A stretch of DNA of 64,000 nucleotides from Tomocerus qinae (Eukaryota; Arthropoda; Collembola; Entomobryomorpha; Tomoceridae). Both the position numbers and the translations under genes were made by a program. The stretch covers positions 12,400,001 to 12,464,000 of the forward strand of contig CM034548.1 in NCBI GenBank assembly GCA_020055645.1, in the 5' to 3' direction. Shown here piece after piece: positions 1-22,388 of the stretch. The notes under the pieces are model-generated. The model was not told the origin of the DNA. It did no database searches and saw only the letters and a program-made list of their open reading frames with translations. How positions within the stretch are numbered: position 1 is the stretch's first letter; the number at the start of each line of letters is the position of its first letter.

Positions 1-68
1 TATTTAGGTGTGTTGCTTTCCTACATTTAATAGGAGCATAGTATATAATTATGATTTTGTCGTTACAG

Positions 69-3000
69 TTTTTAAAACAATGGACTCTGCAAGATGCAAC
101 TCTATGACTAATTCTGGCCAATGTCGATTGAAGCCATTGATTTCTTGCATACAAGATTCTATGCTTCTTTACGATTACACTACCAAAATTTTGTTCATAC
201 TTCACAGCAGTACGTCTCCTTAACATTTTGAATTGCAAATTGCAACTACTATGAAATTGACAAATATTAATGACAAATTTGTGTTATAGAATTGTCACAA
301 GACTTGTTACTGGGTCACAGACAACGTTTCGAAAAAGTTTTTCGTGGACTGCAAAAATTTTACGAAAAAACCATGAGTCTTCAATATTTCAGAAATCTTA
401 TTGAAATTCAGCATTTACCGAAAGTAATTTGACTAATTAGCTTTCAAACTCTAGGCAGCTGAGAATTTTGCTAATTACTACATTTGGTTTATCTAGAATC
501 CTCCAAATTTCCTAATGCAGTCTGATTTGGATAATTATGAGACACGGAAAGTTACCGTTTACAATTCAGAAAGAGATGTAACAGATGCCCAAAGTGATGC
601 TCACAGCGACACTCTCTCTGATCTGGTCGATCTTCAAGAATCTAACGGATCAAGCTCACCCGATCCTGTACTTATGGCCATGACCAGAGAAAAGTAAAGT
701 TTTATAATACTTTACCAATATATCGTTCGATAATCTGGAACAGAAATATTTTTCAATTAAATTATATGAAAATATAATAATATTCATTTTTTAACAGAGA
801 TCGACGGATAAAGGAATTGGAAGACGATATAGAAAGACTGAATTTAGAACTCAACAGATTACGCATGGAAGCCAAAAATAAAATTCACCAGCTTCAATTC
901 GAAATCAAAGAGTTAACAGCTGAACTTGCACAAAAGGTAAGGGAGAAAAACTTAACTATCCTTTTGAATATTTTCCTCCGTTGCGACCTCGACTAACTCT
1001 TAAAGCCTTTTATTTTTAACTAGGCCCCCAGTACTAATGATGAATTTCAAAATGATTAGGCTGGCTTATTAATGATGTTAAATTTTCGAAAGAAGCTAAT
1101 TAATGTTCATTCATATTGGACTACCTTGTTTTATGAAATATGCATTGTATATACGCGCATGTGCATTGAAATAAAAAGTATCATTTACCATGGCAGACAT
1201 ATTTACTTGTGACATAGGAATAAACATTTTTATTTAGATATATAGTGAACCCAGCTAAGGACAATCACAGTAATAGAAACAATTCCGAAAAAATCATCGG
1301 TATTTCCCTTAGGTTATTATATTAAATTTGCAAATACAATAATTTAAATATAGTTTTAGTTTCTACAGTGGTTGGAAAAATTAACAGCAGTTCCAAATTC
1401 CTGATAAAAAGGATTTTACTAAACATTACGATCATTACGAAATGTTCCCTTTCGCCAATCATTTGCATCACAAAATAATCAACTTATGTAAATTTCTATT
1501 TTTGTTTTGATGTTATAATAATATAGGCACCCTGTACCATTGCTGAATTTCAAAATGATTATGTATATTATATTGTCTAATTTCGAAATAAGCTAATGTT
1601 AACCCATGTTGGACTTCCTTGTTTTATGAAACATGTATTGTATACGCGCATGTGCATTGCAACAAAATGCCGAATTGTCCATGGCATAGATAGATACATA
1701 GATACCTGCGACATAGGAATAAATAATTTTATTATATAGAGATGCATCGGAAAAACGACTGTGTGCATATGCAGTAATTGATGTAGCTAATGTTTAAATA
1801 ATGTAGACGGCATTATTGGCGGAACGAGAAGAAACCATTTCTGAATTAATGAAGCACGAGTGTAAAGGAAGTGAAGAACAAGCAATTCGTCTTGATACAG
1901 CTGAGAGTAAGTGTCCAAAACCCGAATTTATCTCAAGCGATTTATTGCCTATTCCAGTCGTAACACTGAACACAATAAATTTTTTGCAGAAAATGTTAAA
2001 GCCAATGAAGAAAAATTTAACAAAATGAAGGGTCTTTATTCCAATATAAGAGAAGAACATATTGATCTACTTAGAAAAGTACGGAATTTAATTAATAAAC
2101 ACATTTATTATGTTTTAGTTATAATTTTATGAAATTAATTTAATTTTAATTTTTTTAAATTTTTAATTGATTTTATTCAAGTTTGTATGAATCCATATTA
2201 CCTCGTACAATTTTATATAATTTTATACGTATGGAATTTTTGTAGAAAGGAGCTGTTGACAAAGAGCTTATTGAGTTGAAGAAGGTTGTAGAAGGCCAAA
2301 CTGAAATGGGAACAATTGTAGAGGTTAATTAATTTTTAAATCATAAATGAAAATGATTACTCATAGTAATTTAGAAAATATAAACTATTCTGAAGTCCGG
2401 TGTGAATTTGTTTATTTTTATAATTTTTCAGGATTTGAGGAAAGAAAAGTTTGAAATGGAAACAGATTTCTTGAAAAAAGTTAGCGACAAGGAACATATG
2501 TGCGAAGAACTGGAAGAAACGGTTTCACAACTAAAGTCACAAATTGAGGTAAGGATTATGCTTTGCATTGCTTACAAAAATCAACTCATTGCATTCAGTG
2601 AATAAATAGAACTGTAGAAATGCTGGTAATATGATTAACATAAGCAGCAATGTTTCAAAATAATTAGAATTTTTTAATCAATAAAATAGAAGGTTGAATT
2701 GAATTTGTTTACTTTAATATGCTAAAAAAATACATGATCCTTTATAATTTTAATTAGTAATGAATGGGAATTTTTTCAGAATGTGGAGAGTGCAAAAAGA
2801 AGATTAGAGGAGAACTTGAGGTCTGAGCTCGACATAAAATCCAGCGAAATGGACTCCTTTGCAGCAGCTAAATTGGCTCTTGAGGATTCCAATAATGTGA
2901 GCTATTTGACAGCGAGGCATATTTTATTACATTTGTCGTTTATGCGAGTGACAAGATGAAGCAGTTGTGTAGTGCTGTAATTGTATCTGTACTTCTGACT

Positions 3001-6000
3001 TTGCATATCTATCAATAGAATGTAGAATATCTATATATAATGAAATCGACATTACGTAACTCCGTAGCACTTTTTTCCATTTTCCTCAAGATGTCAAATT
3101 GAATCTTCTTTTCATTTCTGCTTAGCATTTTCGTTAATTCACTTCTTTTTAAATTGGATTATCAAGCCTATTGACGTCATTGTGCGTCAAATGGTAAGCA
3201 GAAGTATTTTACAGAGGTCCTTTCTCGTGTACACATAGCATTAACAATTATTGATCTAAACAGAACAGGAAGAATGTCTGACTTTGTCTAAACTCTATTA
3301 TTAGCCATCATTCCGTATTTGCCTTTCACGTAATTGTATTAAATTATGACATTTCCCTTTTTCAGTGTAGTACTTAATAATACTACTTATGCATGCTTTA
3401 AGACTTTTCAAATATGCTTACCTATTTTTTGTCTCGCTCGTTGCTCCTATTGAAAAGGAACAGTTCCTATTAATTATCGTTCCCATTGTAAATGGAATTT
3501 TTATGGATGAATAACATTGTGAACTCCGTTTTAATATTTTATAGCGTCTGACAAGTCAACTTGAACAACTGAATACGAGATGCAAAGAATTGGCCAATGA
3601 GCTGTCTTCAGTCACATCAGCTAACAATAATTACCGTGATCAAATCAGCGAGTTGGAAGTAAGGATCGGGGAAAACCAGAGAAATATCGAAAGCGAAGCA
3701 CTTCAACGATATAATGAGTTACTCAGTACGTCCATAAAATTTACATATACTTAAATAATAGTAGAACGTAGAACTATTATTTCCGGAAAATATTGTGGCT
3801 TAAGTATGTTCGAAGGACAATTCTATAGCTGATGCTAAATTACTCTCTAAGCTTTTCAAAGCAGAACATTTTTTCCCTGCATTCTGCTAATTCGTAGTAA
3901 ATTGACATTCGTCGTATCAACCGTCCCCAGAATTTATTGATTTATCAAAGTTGATGGGATTCCAGAATATTTTGGCAAATGTTTTCCAGTTAATAAATAT
4001 TAATTGTACAATTAAAACAGTGAAGATAAAAATGCATAATTTAAACATAATTACACTTAAATCATACAGGTAACAATTATTGTTGTAAATACGCTCTGCT
4101 AAGTCATTGTAATGACAAAGTTCTGATTTTTTTTGATTTTTTGCCTTGGAAAATACAACCTGGTAACCTTGAGCAGAGAGTTTTAATGTTTGTTTGTTTT
4201 ATAGCTAAGGGTATTAAATATTAAATGAGACACATTGTATGACACCATTATATTTATTATTACAGATGTGTGCGTGTTGCAGAACGAAGCAATAATAAAA
4301 AAGACGATGGAAGATCTCGAGAATCCTTTACTAACTGGAGGAACGGGAGCATTGGACAATTTCATTTTGTCCTGCAGAGGTTCCGACGCCATTGTACAGT
4401 TAATGAAGAATTCCACTGCGAATGGTTTCTCTTTATATAGTAATTTGAGAGAGATAGCTGAAAAACTTCCTCATTTCACGAACCATATGGCTAATTTGAT
4501 GATCCACGGTAGTGCAACTTCTCGTACATCGGCAGACATTCAGAAAGGAGATGGTTCGTTAGATTTGATAAACAAATAAATATTTCGCTTTTGTAGTGAA
4601 TGCAAAAGGAAAATAATAAGAGAGGGTTTAATAACTCATGATTTCATTTTTTATTTCCACAGAAATGTTAAATGACTGTCGCAACGTCGGAGTTTCAATT
4701 CTTGATTTGATGGCAAACATAAAACAAAGAAGCGCACAACCCCAGGTAATGTTATTAGACTTCACAACTTGAATAAATAGATCGAGTACAAAGAATTTTA
4801 TCTCAAACGAAATTGCTTTCTCCTTAGCTGGAAAATGCATATGACAAGATCAATTTAGATTTACAAACGCTTCTGAAGACAGCAAGTAGTTTAGGCAGCT
4901 CTTTGACTCCCGAGGCAGATGCCTCAGAAGTGCTCGACAAAGAATTGCATGCGATGGAATTGGCCATTGAAGAAGCAGCTAAAAAGATGGAAGAAATATT
5001 GAGTAACTCAAGAGCTGAACACACTGGAGTGAAATTGGAAGTTAATGAGAAACTAATAGACTCTTGTACCGCGTTGATGCATGCTATTCGATTGCTTGTT
5101 CAAAGAGCAAAAGGATTACAAAGTGAAATCGTGTCACAAGGAAAGGTACCTATCATCATTTGACAAATAGAGCATCTATCATTTTAAGTTTGACTCCCTT
5201 ATAATTTTCTACGGAATTATTTGTTATAGGGTTCTGCTTCAGTTAAAGAGTTCTACAAAAGGAACCACCAATGGACCGAGGGACTCATCTCAGCAGCCAA
5301 GGCTGTTGGTGGAGGTGCTAAGTTTTTATTGTAAGTCTCTTCATTCTTTAATATCTATAGTTTTAGTATTTCCAATTGTAATAATAGGAGATGAATATTT
5401 TTTGACGTCAGAACAATAATTTGTATTCCAAGATGATTCATTCTATTGAGAAATTGCTTGCCGCAGAAAGGATTAAATTCTTATTATTTGTCAAAAATAT
5501 CATTTGTGTATTTCCTTAAGAAATAACCTTGTACTACATTATTAATGTATATATAAATAGTCTGAGTTTTGCATTTTTCATTGGTAACCATTACAACTAT
5601 TTGCATTTGTAGTGAATTGTTTGCATATCTTTCCATTTGCAGAGAAAGTGCTGACAAAACAGTGACTAATCCTGGAGGAGGATTCGAGTTACTAATTGCC
5701 TCGTCTCAGGATATCGCAGCAAGTACAATTCAACTCGTCGTAGCAAGTCAAGTCAGAGCAGACCGAAGTTCGTCGAATTTATCTCTTCTAAAACAGGCAT
5801 CTACTGGAGTAAAAACAGCCACAGCTCACGTTGTAGCTACTGCCAAGGACTGCGCTCAGCTAATCGAGGAATCTGGTAATTTCATGATCATTAATTATTT
5901 GAGCTCATTTGTTCGGCTACAAGGTCGTTTTTATCATATAGTCTTTCCTTTTATTTGAGATATTCCTTGACTTTCTTTAGCCTCAATAACTTCTTCATGA

Positions 6001-6376
6001 TCAATAATAGTATGTACAGCAATTTGGGATTCTGGGGTGACGTAAAGACGTAGGTAGATCTTTAGAAAAGGAAAAGTTTCGCATTAGGACTTTTGTATGA
6101 AGTCTAAAGGGTTTCTAAAGTCTTGTAAATGAAATTCTCAAAGGGCTTTATTTTTATAAGAGGATTAATCTTCTATTTTGAAATATTTTCGGGATTTTCT
6201 AATGAAATTTGTCTTGAGCAGAAGAAATGGACTTGACTAAGCTGTCGACCCACAATGCTAAGAAACTGGAGCTGGAAACACAAGCGGAGGTGCTGAGACT
6301 TCAATCCGAGTTGGAGAAGTCGCGAATGAGATTAGCTGCTCTGAGACAGCATCACTACCACAATTCAGACGGTTAG
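69..6376 (+). CDS. Hip1: Huntingtin-interacting protein 1 / HIP1R (Sla2 family) endocytic adaptor, 5' end outside window
   Basis: This adaptor links clathrin-coated pits and PIP2 membranes to F-actin during endocytosis. Exons with consistent phases: 69-209, 290-423, 497-693, 798-936, 1807-1906, 1990-2078, 2246-2323, 2432-2548, 2780-2896, 3545-3725, 4266-4553, 4663-4745, 4828-5145, 5230-5330, 5643-5875, 6222-6376 (stop TAG 6374-6376), about 823 codons. Exons 1-2 are the end of the ANTH domain (GQCRLKPLI, LYDYTTKILF, LQYFRNLIEI). Exon 3 is an acidic linker with a loose clathrin-box-like DLVDLQE; I see no DPF or FDxF motif there. Exons 4-10 form the heptad coiled coil. Exons 11-16 are the THATCH/I-LWEQ module (KEFYKRNHQWTEGLISAAKAV, IAASTIQLVVASQVRA), ending in a coiled-coil dimerisation latch. 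The N-terminal roughly 200 residues lie upstream of the window. No frameshift is seen. AATAAA at 6602 and 6731 are possible poly(A) signals. HIP1 and HIP1R cannot be separated here. Confidence 0.93.
1021..1246 (+). repeat. Copy 1 of an intronic direct duplication
   Basis: This block in the HIP1 intron after exon 4 recurs at 1524-1741 as a diverged direct copy. Both begin with TAGGC, share TGAATTTCAAAATGATTA, CTTGTTTTATGAAA and CGCGCATGTGCATTG, and end with GACATAGGAATAAA. Scattered substitutions and small indels indicate an old duplication. No open frame with splice sites is conserved in both copies. Confidence 0.8.
1524..1741 (+). repeat. Copy 2 of the intronic direct duplication
   Basis: This is the diverged partner of 1021-1246, about 500 bp downstream in the same HIP1 intron. 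It ends about 65 bp before the acceptor of the exon at 1807. The spacer between the copies shows no similarity to either. Confidence 0.8.
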
Positions 6377-8838
6377 GGTCGGGTAACCGGAGAACACTAT
6401 TAAGATAAATAAGATAGAATAGGGACTTTGACTAACTTATATATAATGTTATGTCTTGTGCCTATAATAAGGTCTGTATACATTTTCATACTAACTTTTA
6501 CAATAATTGGTACGTTGCGAATTGTTTTATGTAAAAAATCTTTTTTGTCGTATCACGTTATGCATGTTGCTACTATTCATGCGTTTTAATATTCTAATGT
6601 TAATAAATAGACGATACCTAATTATATAACCCATATTATATACTACTTATAATATAATGAACATACTACGATTTATGCTTCGTTATTAAATGACAGAATA
6701 GTGTTCCATTAGAGTAGTTGCCTAGGTACAAATAAAAATATTATTAGTACTGTTATTATGTATTACCACATCCTCAGTGCATTAAATGCTATCCTAAAAT
6801 TGTATATACTTGATTTTATTTCTAATGAGAGTGCGAAAACGCTGTTTTAAGTAACTACCTTCCTATCGTATACTGCTAAATGTGTAAATTATAAAAATGT
6901 TACCCCTGTTCCAATTCTACGATTCGCATTCAATACTGCACTCCTGTAAGTCTTACTGGAAGTTGCCCTCGAACATAATTGTATCCTAAACGGTGACTGC
7001 TCCATTATTATTTAATCAAGACCGAGTATAGCTACTACTTACCTTTACGTGCAGTATACGAAATAAATAGCTAAGGACATTTTGAAATGAATTATTGGAG
7101 AAATCCAAAACTTAACGAAATCTAACTGTGAATTCAAAATCCCATTTACTGGAGAATATAAATCTAATTAATCATATCTTTCTATTTATCTGTATTAGGA
7201 ATATATATTGAAAATCGATTGAAATTTCTCAATACATACTAAATCTTCCAAAATATAAATATAATGTGTAGATGCATAGCAATAATACGAAACTGATGGA
7301 TTGCACATTTATATAGGAGTAATTTTACAGTTTCGGCACGTTTTTTGGCACTTATCATTCCTTACAAGATAAATGTCCATTATAAAATTTGTAAGCTTCC
7401 CGGTGATTATATAACCACGTTTTGAATACATATTATTTAGAATGGATTGAAAATTCAGATTATGGTTATGATTGCATTTTATTTTTAACGATATATAATT
7501 AGTGCAAATATTAATGATATTTTGCATTTTTATTTCAATTTGTCTTTTGCTATACAAATGACAACAAGTAAACATAAATTACATTTAGTGAAAACTGATT
7601 TCATTACAATTTTTAAATTGATAGTCATTTGCCAAGATCTCATTCTTGAAACCGGGGAGCTTCATTTTCTACTCTTTTTAGACTTTAAGAGGCCGATTCG
7701 TTGGCCTGTCTCTAAACAATCTTTAAAAAGTAATATTTACAAAATTTTAAACATAAAGGTACTTGTCGGTTAATTGCTTCCTGTAAACCGATTCTTCAAC
7801 ACCTAGCCATTTTATTTATTTTGAAAATCATATGTAGAACAGTAAACTTTAAATTATTGTGCGTTAGAGGTAAGCCAGAAATATTACGTTAGAGAAATGC
7901 ACAATAAACTTTATAATATTTTGCACTTTTATTACAAATTATTTACCAGGCCACCAGGGCTGCTATTGAATTTCGAAAGATTTACGATTCAACATTTTGG
8001 TTGAATTTCAAATTAGTAAAAACAACGGGGGTGTACATAGATAAAGATTCTTAAATCATAGAAAAGGATATATTCCTTGTTTCAGTGATTCATATTGTCG
8101 CCAATGAAAATGTTTTACAACGTCTTTTAAGATATCTACTTCTGTTCCACATTATTGATGCAATGTTAGATGATCTAGTTGTATGTATAATATTGTGTGC
8201 GTCGTCTTGGCATTTACTGCATCGTAGTAAATAACCTGTTTAAGCATTATTCTATTAATGTAAATGATGTGCAGCTGATTGATCAAGTAATAAATATTTA
8301 TGTCGAAGAATGAATAAATTTGAAACATCTAGTTTATTTCCTGAAACAATACAAGCCGTCAAATACAAGATTTACCATGTTTTATATTCAACATATTCAA
8401 AGGCTTTGTTACTAAAAATCCCCAGCTGCCAAATTATTTTATATTTTAAGTTTTATACAAAATTCTGCATATTATTCAAATAAAACTATATTTTCCAATT
8501 AATAATACTAACACATTGCTACCTAAAATTAGGTAGTAATACTTGCTGTTAAATACAATTAAAAGCCATTTAACACTGGTAAGTGATAAACACCATTTTG
8601 TACACTAAGTAAAAATTATCCTAGCTTTATTATCATTTGATTTTCTATATACCTTTATAATACTACACCCTGACAAAGCCTATTTATTACAAAAGCAAGA
8701 ACCCAAATAAGATAGTTTTATTCAAATCAAACCCATGTCCATCAACTACAGTTCAATTAAGTACAGACAATAAAAATATCAACCACCACCACCTCTTTTT
8801 ACCAATTGTCACATATTTAATTAGCAGAAACGGCAGGG
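6377..8838. other. Intergenic region between HIP1 and the basic-protein gene
   Basis: This AT-rich stretch holds the HIP1 3' UTR, with AATAAA at 6602-6607 and 6731-6736. At its right end lies the 3' UTR of the minus-strand gene, with AATAAA on the minus strand at plus positions 8683-8688. Short open frames around 7309-7773 lack domain similarity or splice context. I see no RNA gene or repeat. Confidence 0.6.
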
Positions 8839-9821
8839 TTATTGTAAAGCTAACTGGCTCTCAACATAGTATGAAAATGCGCTCCGCGGGCGGTTTGGTT
8901 TCTTCGGCTTTACTGGCTTCTTCGGTTTGATTAGCAGCTTGGGTTTAACAGGAGGCTGTTCGTCTCGACGACCCGTAGTATCAATTGCTGTTGGCACGAA
9001 TAATAAACTGTATTTGCTTGATGGGGTACATTATATTTATTTCCAATATATAATGAACACATAGTACAAATAATCAGTAAATAAATGTATCGGTATACCT
9101 TCTTCAGACATGGTCTTTGTTAGCTCTAGTTTGCGTTTCTTGATCAAACTTCCCCTTTTCGATTTTCCACATATCTCAACCTGCAAATAAATATTGAAAA
9201 TACTATCTTACATCTTACTGGAAACTTTAGCGTTCTTATGCTGGATAACAAATTTCAAATACACAAAAGTTATCTAATGCCCGATACCGTGAGGTTATTT
9301 TTACTTGTTATACTCAGTTATGATCAACAGTTTCAATTAGCTGAAAAGAAGGAGCCGTCAGCCGCTCAAAAACCGTGTCCCTTTCTTTTAGAAAATCTCA
9401 AAAATCTATCTAATCCAATTTCATTTGAAAAAATTAAATCATTTTTGGAAACATTTTTAAACCTTCAAGCAAATTTTAGGCACATAAAAATAATTATTTT
9501 GAGCATACCTACCCCTGGAAAATCATCCCGACATTTTGTAAGATATTTAATTTTTTCCTATAGAATATCACTAAAAATAGCAGTAAGGAAGTTCTAAGTT
9601 TCAGGAAGCTACGAAAAAGTGTTTTTCATTCATGGTCACATTTATCATCAATATTAAAGAAAAGATTGCTTTACATCTTTATGGGTTTTAGGAGTAGCGT
9701 TGACGGGGCTCTGTGCTTTCTTGACAGGATTCTTTAACTTCTGCTTTTGACGCTTTTTCCCTTCACTGACGATCTCCTTCACTCCCACTGTCGAATTTTG
9801 ATCGGCTTTCTTCATTTTCAT
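8839..9821 (-). CDS. Small lysine-rich basic protein with an HMG-box-like C-terminal start
   Basis: Three minus-strand exons with canonical splice sites and continuous phase: 9821-9675 (ATG at 9819-9821, donor gtaaag), 9180-9099 (donor gtatac) and 8987-8839 (stop TAA), giving 125 residues. Exon 1 is rich in K and Q, exon 2 has the cluster RGSLIKKRKLELTK, and exon 3 has a K/P-rich run, then RPRSAFSYYVESQLALQ and the stop. That last segment resembles the opening of an HMG box (RPxSAF, then an aromatic and Q), but the remaining roughly 50 residues of the box are absent. Composition predicts a nuclear, nucleic-acid-binding or chromatin protein, which is inference. The family is not recognised. 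It may share a divergent promoter with HPD. Alternative: a decayed HMG gene. Confidence 0.6.
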
Positions 9822-10126
9822 TTTTAGTTAAATCGCAAAACAGGTTAGTTTAAGTCCGCAAATGAAAAATGAACGCAAAACCAACCGAAACTTAAGATTT
9901 TTCGTCTTCTTCCCAGTCAGTGTTCCCAGTCAGTCTTCCCCGGCAGTTTTCCAAGTGTTCGTTCACAACTGTCACAAAGTCACAACATCTACAACTACAA
10001 CTGGATCGAAACGTGCACAAACAGTCAAAGCTCCCCGCCCGCTCTCCTCGCTCACGCTCGGGTCTAAGCCTTTGGAAAGGATTGCTATTGATATTGATAC
10101 TGATACGAGACACCTCACACAAGATG
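9822..10126. promoter_or_regulatory. GC-richer region, possible divergent promoter
   Basis: This roughly 300 bp segment lies immediately upstream of the minus-strand basic-protein gene. It is visibly richer in C and G than its surroundings and contains a duplicated CCCAGTCAGT around 9913-9933 with CAGT initiator-like elements. If the HPD start codon is at 10124, it would be a shared head-to-head promoter. Overlapping open frames on both strands here have no family features and are probably chance products of the low stop-codon density. Confidence 0.35.
10124..10126 (+). other. Candidate HPD start codon in a 5' leader exon
   Basis: The first recognisable HPD exon (12382-12423) has no ATG and begins at codon phase 0, so the start must be in an earlier exon ending in phase 0. 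Here an ATG is followed directly by GTTAAT, a donor form also used by HIP1 at 2324. This would contribute only Met and leave a 2.26 kb first intron. It is a hypothesis; a longer first coding exon elsewhere at 10-12.3 kb is possible. Confidence 0.25.
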
Positions 10127-12381
10127 GTTAATGACTAATGACTCAAGAAAAAGACTTACTATACATCATTTATACATGGCCTTTTATAGAATGTCGAAAT
10201 CAGAATTCTTCTAAGCCCCGATTCCAGTAGTTCAAAATAACAGGACACGATAGAGGTTCACGCTCCTCCAAAAAATGTTCAACATAAAAAGTGTGATGAA
10301 CCACCTTTTCAGATAAATTTCAAAAGTTTGCAATATTACTGTTACTGTTTGCAATACAGTTTTAGCATAATGAAGCCTTTTACACCGCATTGTGCCTTAT
10401 CTCAATTCTTAAACCCAAAACCCAACTGCTAAGTTTCGAAATGATCGTATTACTAAATAAGTAAAAATATATAAGGACACGTTATATAAATGTGTTTATC
10501 TTTACTATACTACATAAACGTAAAGTGGGGCATGCGCATGGAATTCTTTTGAACGGTGTATATGTATCTCCGTATCGTTTTGTAATTGAACGTTGTATGT
10601 ATGTCCGTTTTGTAATGGCTACCAGTACTCAGTTTGGTTTACATTTCAAGACGCTTAGCCATCAAAAATTGGTCTACTAAGTAGTCAACGGTCTATTGAT
10701 GAACTTCCCATGCGCAGTCGCTAGAAATTTACTTCTTCTAGCACATTCTAACATTTTTCTAGCACACTGGGCTGGGTCTGCAGATAATATTATATAATTT
10801 CTAAATGAATTGTAAGCAACAACATAATATCAAAGGGCTTAAACAATTGTTCTGGATACATTCTGGGCCATTTCCAGAAAAAGTAATTTGTATTAAATTT
10901 GCATTACTTATGCTATGCTGTATAGATCTCACTATCCAATTTTGCTTTAGGTATATAAGACTTAAGAATATGTATCGATTCCCATTTGGTAGATTAAACA
11001 AGTCTAGTAGGAAATCAAGTCGCATTTTAATATCTTGAAGATCAATTGATGCATAACAACAGAAACTACAGTCCCCATCCATCCGTAGTCCACAATATTA
11101 TATCATGTGTACTTGTGCAAGGTACCTTAGTTGTCTTCAAGTGCCAGAATGATTCCAATGTAAGCAAATTGAATGATAGAGCGACAATATCATACATAAC
11201 CAGTTTTTTACTTTGGCAGATGTAGTTAATGACTGATTTTAATACAGCTGCTTTTACTCCGAATTGGGATCAGATAATTAGATTGGTTACTTCTTACAAG
11301 TGAATATCATTAGGCTAGGAGGGCTAACAACGCAAGCGATTGCATGAGATTTTCTCACTTAGGGTCAACCGAATGACATTGTAAGGATGTGGCTCTCCTT
11401 GAATTGTTTTTCAGGAAAAGTTGACTGGTCTTGTTGCTAACACGCCTTTAGTTCCAACCAATCACAAATACGCATTAGTTTCATGATTTTTATATCGATG
11501 GTGATTTTTATACACAAGTCATTATTGACCCATGTAAAATCTAACATTATATACAGGGTATTATTGTTGAACTGCTAATTGCTTTTATAGGTATTTGCTG
11601 TATGTTTTGCAGGTAAAATCTAAAGGTCTCAAGAAATGTAGAAGCAAGTTACAATCGAGAGTCTGTGCCATGCACGTAATTAGAGTTGGGGAACTAAAAC
11701 CCGTGCCCCCTAATTACTAGGAAAAGGGAATGTTTTGTCAAAAACGAATAAAAACTTGAATACATTTATAGCGAATGAGCATTATTTTTGTCATAATGGC
11801 CGCAAATCACACATTTTTCGAGGTATGTGCAAAAATGCAGGTACCATTTATGATATGTGCCCCGTTGATTTAACTACTGTATACGTGCCTGGGTTCTATC
11901 ATATGTTATTGAAGTTAAATACAAAGGAATTGCATGTTATTGGCTGTTTGTCATCAGAAACTGGATCAGAATTTTCCAGAGAGATGTTTATTGATTATTT
12001 AATCTATCGTCAAACATAAAACAACCCTATTATGTTGTTGACGACCTAGAACCTATCATGAAAAAACCGGAATGTAATTTATAACAGGTAGGTATTACAT
12101 CTTTGTTCAATCCACAAGTGGATGATAAGAAATGGATTTACTTAAATCATTATTGTTTCATTTCTCCTCAAAGCTGGATGCTTTATTACGTCTTAGCAAA
12201 GATTTTAATATTTCAGTTCAATCAACCAACCGTTAATTCATTGCAATTGTTTCAACTAATAAGTCTTTCAACGTACAAACTTTATCGTTTTTGTGAGCAT
12301 GGTAATCATTTTAATCTTCAGGTTTTAAAATTAATGCTTAAAAATTAAAAAACATTTTACAATTGTCGTTTTTATTTTCAG
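10127..12381. other. Presumed HPD first intron or upstream region
   Basis: No convincing exon was found. A stop-free stretch at 11735-12019 encodes about 94 residues with several C and H residues, but it starts at TTG, has no splice context and matches no family I know. The segment around 10490-10720 has a higher density of ATGCGCATG-like words. Otherwise this is AT-rich non-coding DNA. Confidence 0.4.

Positions 12382-22388
<10,007 letters not shown>

Noticed and set aside
9862-10138. Three overlapping open frames of 72-89 codons on both strands
   Set aside because: They lie in a GC-richer segment with few stops, have no family motifs, and overlap the likely promoter.
11735-12019. 94-codon frame with several Cys and His residues
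   Set aside because: TTG start, no splice context, no recognisable domain; it might be a transposon fragment but I cannot support that.
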